A stretch of DNA of 64,000 nt from Dokdonella sp041395345 (GTDB lineage Bacteria > Pseudomonadota > Gammaproteobacteria > Xanthomonadales > Rhodanobacteraceae). Below, in pieces: positions 16,106 to 24,743 of the stretch. The DNA is taken from NCBI RefSeq assembly GCF_041395345.1, contig NZ_JAWLAR010000007.1:62001-126000 (forward strand), given 5' to 3'. The notes below the pieces were generated by a model, which was given only the letters and a program-made list of their open reading frames with translations, made no database searches and was not told the origin of the DNA. Made by a program: the position numbers and the translations under genes. Position 1 is the first letter of the stretch. The number at the start of each line of letters is the position of its first letter.

Positions 16106-17257
16106 ATGTCGATCAGCCGCCGCAATCTTATCAAGTTGGGGGCCCTCGCCGGCGCCCTTGGTCTTTCCAGCCAGAAAATTCTCGCCGGCCAGGCAGCCGG
16201 AAGGGCACGCAATCCCTTGCGCATCCTGATTCTTGGCGGCACCGGCTTTATCGGCCCCTATCAGGTCCGCTATGCCCTGTCTCGCGGTCATCAGGTCACC
16301 GTTTTCAATCGCGGTCAGCGCGAAGCCGACCTGCCCGCCGCTGTGGAATTCCTCAGGGGCGACCGCGACGACGGGTCTCTGGATGCGCTCAAGGGGCGTG
16401 AATGGGATGTCTGCATCGACAATCCGACCCGGGTTCCGTTCTGGGTTCGCGATGCCGGTCAGATCCTCAAGGGCCAGGTCGGGCAATACATTTTCGTATC
16501 CACGATCTCGGTCTATGCGGACAACAGCCAGCCGAACGCAAGCGAAGATTCGACCCTGGAAACCTACCCGGGCAAGGATGTCATGAAGGAAACCAGCAAG
16601 AGCCTGGCTGCCGACAAGAGCCTGTATGGCCCGCTCAAGGCGGCCTGCGAGCGCGAGGCGGAAAAGTGGTTCACCGGGATCACGACAATCGTTCGACCCG
16701 GCCTGATCGTCGGTCCGAACGATCCGACTGACCGCTTTACCTATTGGCCGGTTCGTCTTGCCCGCGGAGGCGAAGTGCTTGCCCCGGGAGATGGCCACGA
16801 TCCGGTCCAGATCATTGACGCACGTGATCTTTCCGAATGGATGATCCGCATGGCCGAGTCGCGCACCTTTGGCACGTTCAATGCCACCGGTCCGAACTAC
16901 CGAATGAGCATGGCCGCAATGCTGCACGGTATTCGTGCGACCAATTCCGCGGGTGCGAAATTGAATTGGGTGTCTGCAGAATTCCTGAAGGGTCAAAAAG
17001 TGGCTCCCTGGTCGGACATGCCTGCCTGGCTTCCCGGTCAGGGCAAGACAGCCGGATTCGGCTCGCGTGATATCTCTCGCGCGCTCGCGGCGGGACTCAC
17101 TTTTCGCCCCTTGTCGACCACGGCCATCGAAACGCTGGAATGGTTCAGCGCGCTTCCGGCAGAAAGAAAGGCGAAGCTGGACGCGGGCATCGAACCGGGA
17201 CGCGAGGCCGAGGTACTGGCTGCGTGGCGTGCGCAACAGGCTGGCGGATCGACATGA
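16106..17257 (+). CDS. Tat-exported NAD-dependent epimerase/dehydratase
   Basis: A 383-residue short-chain dehydrogenase-like protein with an N-terminal twin-arginine signal (Ser-Arg-Arg-Asn-Leu-Ile-Lys, residues 4-10) followed by a hydrophobic stretch. The Rossmann motif Gly-Gly-Thr-Gly-Phe-Ile-Gly begins near residue 46. The Ser-Thr-Ile-Ser-Val-Tyr segment and a later Tyr-Gly-Pro-Leu-Lys give the Tyr-x-x-x-Lys pair. The ATG at 16106 has GGAAG upstream. Tat export suggests folding with its nucleotide in the cytoplasm before translocation. The substrate is unknown. Its stop overlaps the following cysteine-cluster gene. Confidence 0.88.
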   Translation: MSISRRNLIKLGALAGALGLSSQKILAGQAAGRARNPLRILILGGTGFIGPYQVRYALSRGHQVTVFNRGQREADLPAAVEFLRGDRDDGSLDALKGREWDVCIDNPTRVPFWVRDAGQILKGQVGQYIFVSTISVYADNSQPNASEDSTLETYPGKDVMKETSKSLAADKSLYGPLKAACEREAEKWFTGITTIVRPGLIVGPNDPTDRFTYWPVRLARGGEVLAPGDGHDPVQIIDARDLSEWMIRMAESRTFGTFNATGPNYRMSMAAMLHGIRATNSAGAKLNWVSAEFLKGQKVAPWSDMPAWLPGQGKTAGFGSRDISRALAAGLTFRPLSTTAIETLEWFSALPAERKAKLDAGIEPGREAEVLAAWRAQQAGGST

Positions 17258-17595
17258 CACATCCCTTGCCGACGACGGCAGCGAGACTGCGCCCGCAAGA
17301 TCCTGACATCGACGACTCGGTCCAGTGCAGTCATTGCGAAGCGACCTGCTGCCGACTGACAGTCTACGTCATGTCCGATGATCCGACTCCCGAATACCTC
17401 ATCGATCAGGACGAGAACGGCATGGACGTGATGCGCCGGCTCGACGATGGCTGGTGTACCGCACTGGACCGCAACACGATGCGTTGCTCGATCTATGCCT
17501 TGCGGCCTCGAGTCTGCCGTGATTTCGACATGGGAGGTCCCGATTGCCGCGAGGTTCGCGCGCACGAACGCCTGATCCCGATGGCCGTTCGCTGA
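17254..17595 (+). CDS. YkgJ-type cysteine-cluster protein
   Basis: A 113-residue protein of the YkgJ/UPF0153 zinc- or iron-chelating cysteine-cluster family. Cysteines lie in Cys-Ser-His-Cys-Glu-Ala-Thr-Cys-Cys near residue 25, then in Trp-Cys-Thr-Ala, Arg-Cys-Ser-Ile-Tyr, Arg-Val-Cys-Arg-Asp-Phe and Pro-Asp-Cys. The Arg-Pro-x-x-Cys-Arg-x-Phe end is diagnostic of the family. The ATG at 17254 overlaps the stop of the epimerase gene (ATGA), so the two are coupled. The biochemical function of the family is not known. Confidence 0.88.
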   Translation: MTHPLPTTAARLRPQDPDIDDSVQCSHCEATCCRLTVYVMSDDPTPEYLIDQDENGMDVMRRLDDGWCTALDRNTMRCSIYALRPRVCRDFDMGGPDCREVRAHERLIPMAVR

Positions 17596-17685
17596 TCGAA
17601 CCAGGTGTTCGTGTCGCATCTTGTCGCGCGTGCCAATTCGTTGCTCAATAGCCGCTGGTGATGAATCGCAGACCCGGGTGAACCC

Positions 17686-18099
17686 ATGACCAGGCAGGTC
17701 CTTCTATACGGCGCACTGCTCGCTATCGGGACACTTGTCCTGCAATGGCTGGACTATCAAAGGCTGGTCCGGACCCATACCGGCGACTTCTACATTTTCC
17801 TGATCGCCCTGGCATTTCTCGGTCTTGGTCTCGGCGTGGGCGCACATCTGTTCGGCACGCGCAAGCCCGAGTCGTTCGATGGCAATCCAAGAGCGTGCGA
17901 GGCGCTCGGCATCAGTCCTCGAGAGCTGGACGTCCTCAAGGAAATCGCCGCAGGTCGATCGAACAAGGAAATAGCCGCGCAGCTGAATGTCTCGCCCAAC
18001 ACGGTCAAGACACACGTGGCCAGACTGTTCGAGAAACTGGGCGCAAAACGCAGAACCGAGGCGATCAACCGGGCTCGCGAGCTGGGAATCGTGGCCTGA
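17686..18099 (+). CDS. Membrane-anchored LuxR-type transcriptional regulator
   Basis: A 137-residue protein with two transmembrane segments (about residues 5-22 and 36-55) followed directly by a LuxR/GerE helix-turn-helix (about 75-137). The DNA-binding motif Gly-Arg-Ser-Asn-Lys-Glu-Ile-Ala-Ala and the Asn-Thr-Val-Lys-Thr-His recognition helix are intact. There is no receiver domain, so it is not a classical response regulator. It probably senses a membrane state, or its partner, and binds DNA from the inner membrane. A DUF4199 membrane protein follows 108 bases downstream and is the likely partner. Confidence 0.88.
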   Translation: MTRQVLLYGALLAIGTLVLQWLDYQRLVRTHTGDFYIFLIALAFLGLGLGVGAHLFGTRKPESFDGNPRACEALGISPRELDVLKEIAAGRSNKEIAAQLNVSPNTVKTHVARLFEKLGAKRRTEAINRARELGIVA

Positions 18100-18207
18100 C
18101 CACCAGGAAAAACGGGTGAACCTGGCGAAATCATCCTTTTGGGCGATTGCCCGGCCGAGCGGAAACCAGTTTATTGCTGGTCAAAGACCCACACGGAGAC
18201 CGATCCC

Positions 18208-18744
18208 ATGCTCAAGCAAATCCTGAAGTACGGCCTGATTGCCGGCCTGATCGTCGGCATTCCCATGTTCGGCCTGGCCTTGGCGATGAAGGACCATCCT
18301 CCCACTGCCTGGGGCATGGCGATAGGCTACCTGACCATGCTGATCGCCTTCTCCACGATCTTTCTGGCCATAAAGCGCAAGCGTGATATCGAGCATGGCG
18401 GGGTCATAGGCTTCTGGCCGGCGCTGGGACTCGGCCTCGGCATCAGTGTTGTCGCCAGCATCATCTATGTCCTCTGCTGGGAGGCCGTGCTGGCCACGAC
18501 CGGCGTGGACTTCATCGCTGCCTACAGTGAAACACTGATCGAGGAGCAGAAAGCGCAGGGAGCCAGTGCCGAGACGATCGCTGCACTTGCCCAGGAAATG
18601 CAGCAACTGGCGTCCGACTACACCAACCCGCTGTTCCGCATGCCACTCACATTTACCGAGATCTTCCCGATCGGGCTGCTCGTGTCACTCGTATCTGCCG
18701 GGTTGTTGCGCAACAGCCGATTTCTGCCTGCCCAACGCCGCTGA
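18208..18744 (+). CDS. DUF4199 membrane protein
   Basis: A 178-residue integral membrane protein with four predicted transmembrane helices (about residues 8-27, 35-55, 70-92 and 148-168). A charged loop of about 50 residues, rich in Glu and Ala, lies between helices 3 and 4. The layout fits DUF4199. The ATG at 18208 starts the family-like region; the open frame upstream is not similar. This family often lies beside a small LuxR-type regulator, as it does here, which suggests a two-gene membrane sensing unit, though this is inference from gene order. Confidence 0.8.
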   Translation: MLKQILKYGLIAGLIVGIPMFGLALAMKDHPPTAWGMAIGYLTMLIAFSTIFLAIKRKRDIEHGGVIGFWPALGLGLGISVVASIIYVLCWEAVLATTGVDFIAAYSETLIEEQKAQGASAETIAALAQEMQQLASDYTNPLFRMPLTFTEIFPIGLLVSLVSAGLLRNSRFLPAQRR

Positions 18745-18822
18745 CCCGAACGACCATTTCGGCGGATTTGCCGGAATTGCATGTCGTGGCGATCTCCAGG
18801 CCGCCGTGCCCTGCACATCGAG

Positions 18823-19914
18823 TCACTTCGACACGACCCTGTTGCGCCCCTGTGACTTGGCCGCATACAGGGCCTTGTCGGCGACCTTGAGGACATCGAC
18901 TGCAGCACGTACGCGTTCCGTGCGTACGGCCAGACCGATGCTGATCGTTAGCTTGACCGTGCCGGCATCGCGGCGTGCGGATGCCTGCCTGCGCTTTGCG
19001 TCCGATTGCGAGCGGACCGGCAGGCGCAGCGCGGCAGCACGTTTGCGCAAGTCTTCGCAGGCTTCCCTTGCATGACGCGTACGGGCTCCCGTGAACAGCA
19101 GGCAGAATTCTTCGCCCCCATAGCGAAACGCGTCGCAACCGCGCGTCGTCTTCAGTTGCCCGGCCACCGCCTTCAGGGCCCGATCGCCTGCTGCATGCCC
19201 GTTTCGATCATTGAACATCTTGAAGTGATCGACATCGATCATCGCCAGAGCGAAGTCACCCGACAATCTCGCCAGTGCCTCGTCAAGCGCGCGCCGGTTC
19301 GGCAAGCCGGCCAGGCCATCGACGAACGCCATTCGATAGGAGGAATGCAGAATCGCGACCACGGCAATTGCACCGCACACGATCATCAAGGTGCTCGCCG
19401 CCGGACTCGACACCTGCGGCAATAGAGAAACACCGACGACCAGCAAGACTAGGCCGAGCGAGAATTCCATCGGCAAGCGGGCCAGCAGCCATCGGCTCAG
19501 GCAGAAAACAGAGGCGATCAACACCATCCCGGTAGCCACAAGGCCACTTTTCCAGGGCAGCCATCCGAGTGGAAACATGTTGCGCAATTTCGGCCAGATA
19601 TGCTCCGGAGCGTACAGGGTCAGCCAGACGGTGATCGCCAGCAGAGCGAGGAGCAGCAGATTTCGTCTTGCCAGCAGCCGCCTTTCGGGAAGTGCCGCCG
19701 CGATCAGCAGCAGCCACGGCAGGAACATGCGTGTTGCCTCGGCTCCTCGTTGGTTCAGATGCGGGCCGGCAAATCCGCAGATTGCCAGCGAAGCGCAAGT
19801 CAGCAATGCCAGAATGACGGCTGCACGATTGCGACGAAACCCGAGCGCCAGCATCAGCGCGACACCATTGAACAGCGGTGCGGCAAGACCTGGCCAAAAC
19901 TCCACCATGGTCAC
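18823..19914 (-). CDS. Membrane-bound diguanylate cyclase
   Basis: A 363-residue protein. The N-terminal half has about six hydrophobic segments; the GGDEF domain occupies about residues 190-355. The active site is Tyr-Gly-Gly-Glu-Glu-Phe, the catalytically competent GGEEF form. The Asp-Val-Asp-His-Phe-Lys-Met-Phe-Asn-Asp and Gly-His-Ala-Ala-Gly-Asp motifs are complete. It should make cyclic di-GMP from two GTP. An Arg-Gly-Cys-Asp lies four residues before Gly-Gly-Glu-Glu-Phe rather than the usual five, so the allosteric inhibitory site may be altered. It follows a GST gene on the same strand after a 110-base gap. Confidence 0.92.
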   Translation of the reverse strand: MTMVEFWPGLAAPLFNGVALMLALGFRRNRAAVILALLTCASLAICGFAGPHLNQRGAEATRMFLPWLLLIAAALPERRLLARRNLLLLALLAITVWLTLYAPEHIWPKLRNMFPLGWLPWKSGLVATGMVLIASVFCLSRWLLARLPMEFSLGLVLLVVGVSLLPQVSSPAASTLMIVCGAIAVVAILHSSYRMAFVDGLAGLPNRRALDEALARLSGDFALAMIDVDHFKMFNDRNGHAAGDRALKAVAGQLKTTRGCDAFRYGGEEFCLLFTGARTRHAREACEDLRKRAAALRLPVRSQSDAKRRQASARRDAGTVKLTISIGLAVRTERVRAAVDVLKVADKALYAAKSQGRNRVVSK

Positions 19915-20024
19915 GAGGCTTGACGTCCTGCACGATACGATGCGCGCCGTTCAGCCTCGGCATGCGGCGAAGACGGCATGCCCCGCTGAACTCGATAACT
20001 CCCGCTACGCCCCATGAGACCTTC

Positions 20025-20696
20025 CTAGCGCATCAGATCGTATGGCCCGCCACGCTCGAGCGCGCGCTGGTAAGCCGGCCGCGCCTGGATGCGCTTGAGC
20101 CATTCGGCCAGACGCGACTTCTCGCCTCCAAGGCCACCTCGGGCAGCAAACGCCTCGACCGGAAAGCTCATCTGGATATCCGCCGCGGTGAATTCGTTTC
20201 CGGCAAACCATTCGCGATGCTTCAATTCGCCTTCAAGGTAGTCACGGTGTTGCCTGAGTTGCGGCTCCACGAAATTCGTCAGCACCTTGTCGGAAATGCC
20301 CTTGGCGATCGGCCGAACGAAAAACGGCATCGGCTGGGTCGGTATTCTTCTGAAGACCAGACTCATCAGGAGGGGCGGCATGGCCGAACCCTCGGCGTAG
20401 TGCAACCAGTAGGTATAGCGCAATTGCTCGGCTGTTCCTCTTTCGGGCTTGAGCTTGCCCCTGCCATGGCGATCGACCAGGTATTCGACGATCGCGCCGG
20501 ATTCGGCGATCGTCAGGTCATTTTCGGTGATCACCGGGGACTTGCCGAGCGGATGCACCTTGCGCAGTTCCGGGGGAGCCAGCATGGTCCTCGCATCGCG
20601 CTGGTAGCGAACTATTTCGTAGTCGAGCCCGAGTTCCTCGAGCAACCAGAGAACGCGCTGCGACCGCGAATTGTTCAGATGATGTACGGTGATCAT
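20025..20696 (-). CDS. Glutathione S-transferase
   Basis: A 223-residue GST. The N-terminal thioredoxin-like domain has Asn-Asn-Ser-Arg-Ser-Gln-Arg with the catalytic Ser region, Lys-Ser-Pro-Val-Ile with the cis-proline, and Glu-Ser-Gly-Ala-Ile for glutathione binding. The helical C-terminal domain includes Phe-Thr-Ala-Ala-Asp-Ile-Gln-Met. The ATG at 20696 is preferred because AAGGA lies upstream at good spacing; an ATG 36 bases upstream would add residues not seen in the family. It is cytoplasmic and the substrate is unknown. Confidence 0.92.
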   Translation of the reverse strand: MITVHHLNNSRSQRVLWLLEELGLDYEIVRYQRDARTMLAPPELRKVHPLGKSPVITENDLTIAESGAIVEYLVDRHGRGKLKPERGTAEQLRYTYWLHYAEGSAMPPLLMSLVFRRIPTQPMPFFVRPIAKGISDKVLTNFVEPQLRQHRDYLEGELKHREWFAGNEFTAADIQMSFPVEAFAARGGLGGEKSRLAEWLKRIQARPAYQRALERGGPYDLMR

Positions 20697-20878
20697 GGGA
20701 GTCCTTGTGAAGGATGGGGTGGTAGAAGTCATGTTCCGGGAGCGGATGACGTGGCAAGCTTGGCAACCGTACCAATCACGTCGCCAACCTGCACTACACA
20801 TTCGGTTTCGTCGCAGGACCCGCCAGGTATCCGGTCAATCCGCCTGCCGTCCCATAAAACTCCAGCCAACACCTGATC

Positions 20879-21766
20879 ATGTCATCCAATCGCTACTTTC
20901 AGCTAGATGTCTTCGCGCAACGTCCCGGCGGCGGCAACCCCCTGGGCGTCGTGGTCGGCGCGGATCACTGGAGCGAGTCGGCGATGCAGTCGTTCGCTGC
21001 CTGGACCAACATCGTCGAAACCACCTTCCTGCTACGTCCCGACAGCATCGAAGCGAGCTATCGACTGCGCATCTTCACCCCGAGCCGGGAACTGGCCTTT
21101 GCCGGCCACCCTTCGATCGGCAGTGCGCACGTCGCCCTGCTCTCGGGTTTTGCATCGCCAAGGGATGGCGTCCTGATCCAGGAGTGCCAGGCCGGGCTGC
21201 TGCCGGTGCGTGTTGAAGGTGACGCCGAGCACCGGCGGCTTTACATCCAGGCTCCGAAGGCGACCGTGCTCAAGACAGGCGTCGACGAAAAGAGCCTGCT
21301 CGGCACAACCCTGAAGAAAGTCCGACTCGGAAAGTTGCCACCCGCCTTTGTCGAAGGTGGACGACGCTGGTGGTTGGCCGAGCTGGCCAACGAGGCGACC
21401 CTGCGTGCCTGGCACCCCGATCACGCGGCGATCCGCAAGATTGCGCTCGACAGCGACAGTCTCGGACTGTGCGTATTCGCCCGCAGTGATGAGCCCGGTC
21501 ACGAAATCGTGCTGAGAGCCTTTCCTGCCGGTGTGGGCATTGTCGAAGACCCAGCGTCGGGCGCAGCCAATGGTCTAGTCGCTGCCTATATTGCGGAAGC
21601 GGAACCCGATGGCCCACTGGCGCGCGGCTACACGGTGAGCCAGGGGCGTGAAATCGGCCACGATGCAAAACTCGTCTTGCGCATCGATGAAGATGCCACG
21701 GTCTGGGTCGGTGGCCAGACACAAACCGTGATCAGCGGCGATGTGCGGTGGCCCCATGAAAACTGA
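20879..21766 (+). CDS. PhzF-family isomerase
   Basis: A 295-residue member of the PhzF/diaminopimelate-epimerase-fold family. The conserved Gly-Asn-Pro segment lies near residue 20, and the catalytic Glu is in Asn-Ile-Val-Glu-Thr-Thr-Phe near residue 46. Further family motifs are Phe-Ala-Gly-His-Pro and Glu-Asp-Pro-Ala-Ser-Gly-Ala-Ala. True phenazine synthesis needs phzA-G, none of which are here, so it probably isomerises another small metabolite. It is read in the same direction as the Rieske oxygenase gene that starts 43 bases later. Confidence 0.92.
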   Translation: MSSNRYFQLDVFAQRPGGGNPLGVVVGADHWSESAMQSFAAWTNIVETTFLLRPDSIEASYRLRIFTPSRELAFAGHPSIGSAHVALLSGFASPRDGVLIQECQAGLLPVRVEGDAEHRRLYIQAPKATVLKTGVDEKSLLGTTLKKVRLGKLPPAFVEGGRRWWLAELANEATLRAWHPDHAAIRKIALDSDSLGLCVFARSDEPGHEIVLRAFPAGVGIVEDPASGAANGLVAAYIAEAEPDGPLARGYTVSQGREIGHDAKLVLRIDEDATVWVGGQTQTVISGDVRWPHEN

Positions 21767-21809
21767 GCGCCTTGCACACATGCGGCAACTCACCTGACCG
21801 GAGGCCCCG

Positions 21810-22889
21810 ATGTCATTCCTGCCCGAAGCCGAGTGGCTTGCGCCAAAAGTGCTTGAAACCGCAACCGCGCTGCCTGCTCCGTTCTACACGGACTCCGATG
21901 CGTTTCAAGTCGAACAGCAATGCGTTTTCGCCCGTAGCTGGCAGCTCGCGGCACACGTTTCCGACCTGGCCGCGAAGGGTGACCATGTGGTCACGGACAT
22001 CGCCGGTCTGCCGCTGATTCTGGTTCGTGGCGAGGACGGCCAGCTGCGCGCATTCCACAACGTCTGCCGTCATCGTGCCGGCCCGCTTGCGACGTGCAAT
22101 GGCAAGGGCGCGCGCGCCCTTCGCTGCCAGTACCACGGCTGGACCTACACCCTGGAGGGCCAGCTGCGCAGTGCTCCGGAAATGGCCGAAGCGCAGGCAT
22201 TCGAAACCGACGTTATCCGGCTGCCCCAGGTGCGGGTGGCTTGCTGGCACGGTCTGGTATTTGTCGCCATCGGTGAAACACCTTCCCTTGAAGAGCTGCT
22301 GGCTGGCATCGATGCGCGGCTCGGCAAGACAGCGATCGAGGGATATCGGTTTGATCGGCGCGTCAGTTATGCGATCGAAGCGAACTGGAAGACCTATGTG
22401 GACAATTTCCTCGAGGGTTACCATCTTCCGCACATCCACCCCGGGCTCAGTCGCCTGCTCGACTACCGCAGCTACACGACGGAAATCGCGGCGTGGTACT
22501 CGCTGCAGTCAAGCCCGATGGACACGGCCGAGAATTTTTATGGCAGCGGTGAAGCGCTGTACTACTTCATCTACCCGAATACGATGCTCAACATTTTGCC
22601 GGACAGGCTGCAGACCAATCGGGTTGTGGCCCTCTCGGCGAATCGCTGCCGGGTCGATTTCGATTTCTACTATCCGGAGACATCAGACAAGACCGAACTT
22701 CAGCGGCGACAGCGTGACCTGGAATTCAGCGACGAAATCCAGATCGAGGACATCCAGATCTGCGAAGCCGTGCAAAAGGGACTGGCATCGGGTTCCTACG
22801 AAGCGGGCCGGCTCAATCCGAAACGGGAAAGCGGAGTTCATCACTTCCACGAGTTGCTGCGAAAGGCCTGGCGGGAACGCAGCGGCTGA
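21810..22889 (+). CDS. Rieske non-haem iron oxygenase, alpha subunit
   Basis: A 359-residue oxygenase. The Rieske centre is Cys-Arg-His and Cys-Gln-Tyr-His at about residues 85-108, binding a 2Fe-2S cluster. The mononuclear iron site is seen in Asp-Asn-Phe-Leu-Glu-Gly-Tyr-His-Leu-Pro-His-Ile-His near residue 200. The overall length and C-terminal domain resemble choline/carnitine monooxygenase-like or aromatic ring hydroxylases. No reductase or ferredoxin gene is adjacent, so the electron partner must be elsewhere. The substrate cannot be told from sequence. Confidence 0.9.
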   Translation: MSFLPEAEWLAPKVLETATALPAPFYTDSDAFQVEQQCVFARSWQLAAHVSDLAAKGDHVVTDIAGLPLILVRGEDGQLRAFHNVCRHRAGPLATCNGKGARALRCQYHGWTYTLEGQLRSAPEMAEAQAFETDVIRLPQVRVACWHGLVFVAIGETPSLEELLAGIDARLGKTAIEGYRFDRRVSYAIEANWKTYVDNFLEGYHLPHIHPGLSRLLDYRSYTTEIAAWYSLQSSPMDTAENFYGSGEALYYFIYPNTMLNILPDRLQTNRVVALSANRCRVDFDFYYPETSDKTELQRRQRDLEFSDEIQIEDIQICEAVQKGLASGSYEAGRLNPKRESGVHHFHELLRKAWRERSG

Positions 22890-22952
22890 CGATCCGATCG
22901 CAGTATCGGGCGCTCGACACCAGACCCTATCGCCAGTCTCCCGGAGATCACA

Positions 22953-23471
22953 TTGAAAAGCTTGTTGATACTTGCAGCTGCATTGCTTCTCGGCGGATGT
23001 CTGGGAATGCCTGAATCGGTAAAGCCCGTGTCGAACTTCGAGTTGAGCAGATATCTTGGCAAGTGGCATGAAATCGCCCGGCTTGACCACCCCTTCGAGC
23101 GAGGCCTGAGTCAGGTGACCGCCGAGTACAGTCCGGGCACCGATGGACGCGTTGTTGTCGTCAATCGCGGCTATTCCGTCGCCGATGGAGAATGGAGGGA
23201 GTCCACGGGCAAGGCGTATCTTGTCGGCGCGCAGACCGAGGGCTATCTGAAGGTTTCTTTCTTTGGCCCGTTTTATGGGTCCTATGTCATCTTCGAGCTG
23301 GATCAGCAGAACTATCAGTACGCATTTGTCTCGGGACCGGATACGAACTACCTCTGGCTGCTGTCAAGAACCCCTGTGGTTGATGAAGACGTGATGCAGA
23401 AGTTCATTGCCATGTCGAAGGCACGAGGTTTCGACACGGAAAAGCTCATCTACGTGGATCACGCAAGATAG
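22953..23471 (+). CDS. Bacterial lipocalin (Blc-like lipoprotein)
   Basis: A 172-residue lipocalin with a lipoprotein signal: the hydrophobic N-terminus ends Leu-Gly-Gly-Cys near residue 15. The mature protein begins with the family motif Tyr-Leu-Gly-Lys-Trp-His-Glu-Ile-Ala-Arg (Gly-x-Trp). Later segments include Ser-Gly-Pro-Asp and Leu-Trp-Leu-Leu-Ser-Arg, also typical. Blc-type proteins are outer-membrane lipoproteins that bind lysophospholipids or fatty acids. The ATT/TTG start region is short of an obvious Shine-Dalgarno; the start shown is TTG 22953, which gives a good signal peptide (Lys-Ser-Leu-Leu). Confidence 0.92.
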   Translation: MKSLLILAAALLLGGCLGMPESVKPVSNFELSRYLGKWHEIARLDHPFERGLSQVTAEYSPGTDGRVVVVNRGYSVADGEWRESTGKAYLVGAQTEGYLKVSFFGPFYGSYVIFELDQQNYQYAFVSGPDTNYLWLLSRTPVVDEDVMQKFIAMSKARGFDTEKLIYVDHAR

Positions 23472-23572
23472 CCGGCAGTTCCGGCAATAGGTTCGAGTCG
23501 GCTGCAGTCCGGTTGACCCGACGTCCCACACTACAAACCCGACATGAACACGATTCCCCGGAGGACGCGACG

Positions 23573-24562
23573 ATGTTCAACATTTCCAGACACCTGAGCT
23601 TGCTGCTGGTCGCCATGACCGGGATTTCGGCGTGCTCCCCATCCAGTGACAGTGCGCCCGACAAGGCAACCGGTGCCCCGTCCACCGTAGCGGAGGTGAT
23701 GGCGCCCACTGCCGAATCTTTGCTTGCGCTGGAAAAGCAGGCGACCGAGGCCTACATCGAGGCTGATGGCACTTTTTTCGAGAAGATCCTCAGCGACAAG
23801 TTCGTGATGCAGACCGGCGGCTCCCGTCACGGCAAGACCGACGTCGTCGACATGATTGCCGCTGTCCAGTGCGAGGTAAAGGATGGCTGGACGCTGACCG
23901 AGCCGCAGCTGTCGAAGATCGACGATGACACCTACGTGCTCACCTACAAGTCCAGCAGGGAGGGCAGTTGCACGCGGAATGGCACCACTGAAAAGTTGCC
24001 CGGCAGCGTACGCGCATCATCCATCTGGGCCAGAAGCGATGATGCGTGGCAGGTGGTCTTTCATGGGGAGATTCCGATCCCTGATCAAGGGGCCGCCGCA
24101 GCGCCCGATCAAGAGGAGCCGTCGGCAACCGACAACAAGGTCGCGGCCGATGCGGCGGCGTCACGGGTGCGCAGCAAACCGGTTTCCGACCCGATCAGCG
24201 ACGCCCTGATGGCCGCAGAGCGCCCCATCTGGGATGCCTGGATGAAGCACGATGCCGAAAAGATCAGGCAACTGACTGCCGAAGAGATCGCGTTCGTCAA
24301 TCTGTTTGGAACCTACCTTCCGGACAAGGAAAGCGCAATCGCGGACTGGACGAGCACGGCATGCGAAGTCAGCAGCTTCATGCTGGGCAACGGGGTCGGA
24401 TCACTCGTTTCACCGACAATCGGCATTCTTACATTCACGGGCACCGTTCGCGGAACCTGCGGCGGGCAGGACATCAGCGGAACGAAGATCTTCGGAACCA
24501 CCGTCTACAGGAAGGATGGCGACGCCTGGAAATGGGTGTTCGGCTTCAATTCGCCGAATTGA
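23573..24562 (+). CDS. Lipoprotein with two NTF2-like (SnoaL/DUF4440) domains
   Basis: A 329-residue predicted lipoprotein (lipobox Gly-Ile-Ser-Ala-Cys near residue 22). Two domains of about 110 residues resemble each other: the first at about 48-160, the second at about 200-328, joined by a Pro/Asp/Ala-rich linker. Each has a helix with Glu-Ala-Tyr-Ile-Glu or Ala-Trp-Met-Lys-His, a Lys-Thr-Asp or Lys-Glu-Ser and a C-terminal strand with Asp-Ala-Trp-x-x-Val-Phe, the NTF2/DUF4440 pattern. These folds are often scaffolds rather than enzymes. The ATG at 23573 has GGAGGACG upstream. Confidence 0.8.
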   Translation: MFNISRHLSLLLVAMTGISACSPSSDSAPDKATGAPSTVAEVMAPTAESLLALEKQATEAYIEADGTFFEKILSDKFVMQTGGSRHGKTDVVDMIAAVQCEVKDGWTLTEPQLSKIDDDTYVLTYKSSREGSCTRNGTTEKLPGSVRASSIWARSDDAWQVVFHGEIPIPDQGAAAAPDQEEPSATDNKVAADAAASRVRSKPVSDPISDALMAAERPIWDAWMKHDAEKIRQLTAEEIAFVNLFGTYLPDKESAIADWTSTACEVSSFMLGNGVGSLVSPTIGILTFTGTVRGTCGGQDISGTKIFGTTVYRKDGDAWKWVFGFNSPN

Positions 24563-24687
24563 AGTCAATTAATGCAACACTGAACAAGTGGCACAATCGT
24601 CATGGCATTCAGAAGGTCTGCCAGTCGTGCTGCGAGGCTGAGTGAAGGCGGGTGGCCTGGGCAGGACGCGCGGTGCGGCTGGCGGGC

Positions 24688-24709
24688 CTTCTGAAAGCGA
24701 AGTCAGAAG
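24688..24709. terminator. Small hairpin between convergent genes
   Basis: Inverted repeat CTTCTGA / TCAGAAG (7 bp, 8-base loop) lies between the convergent NTF2-like and MBL-fold genes. There is no T-run, so the terminator call is weak. Confidence 0.3.
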
Positions 24710-24743
24710 TTCAAGATCATCGCTGCTCGAAACAACTACCGGC

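Noticed and set aside
20879..21766. Phenazine biosynthesis locus
   Set aside because: Only a PhzF-family isomerase is present; no other phz gene is near.
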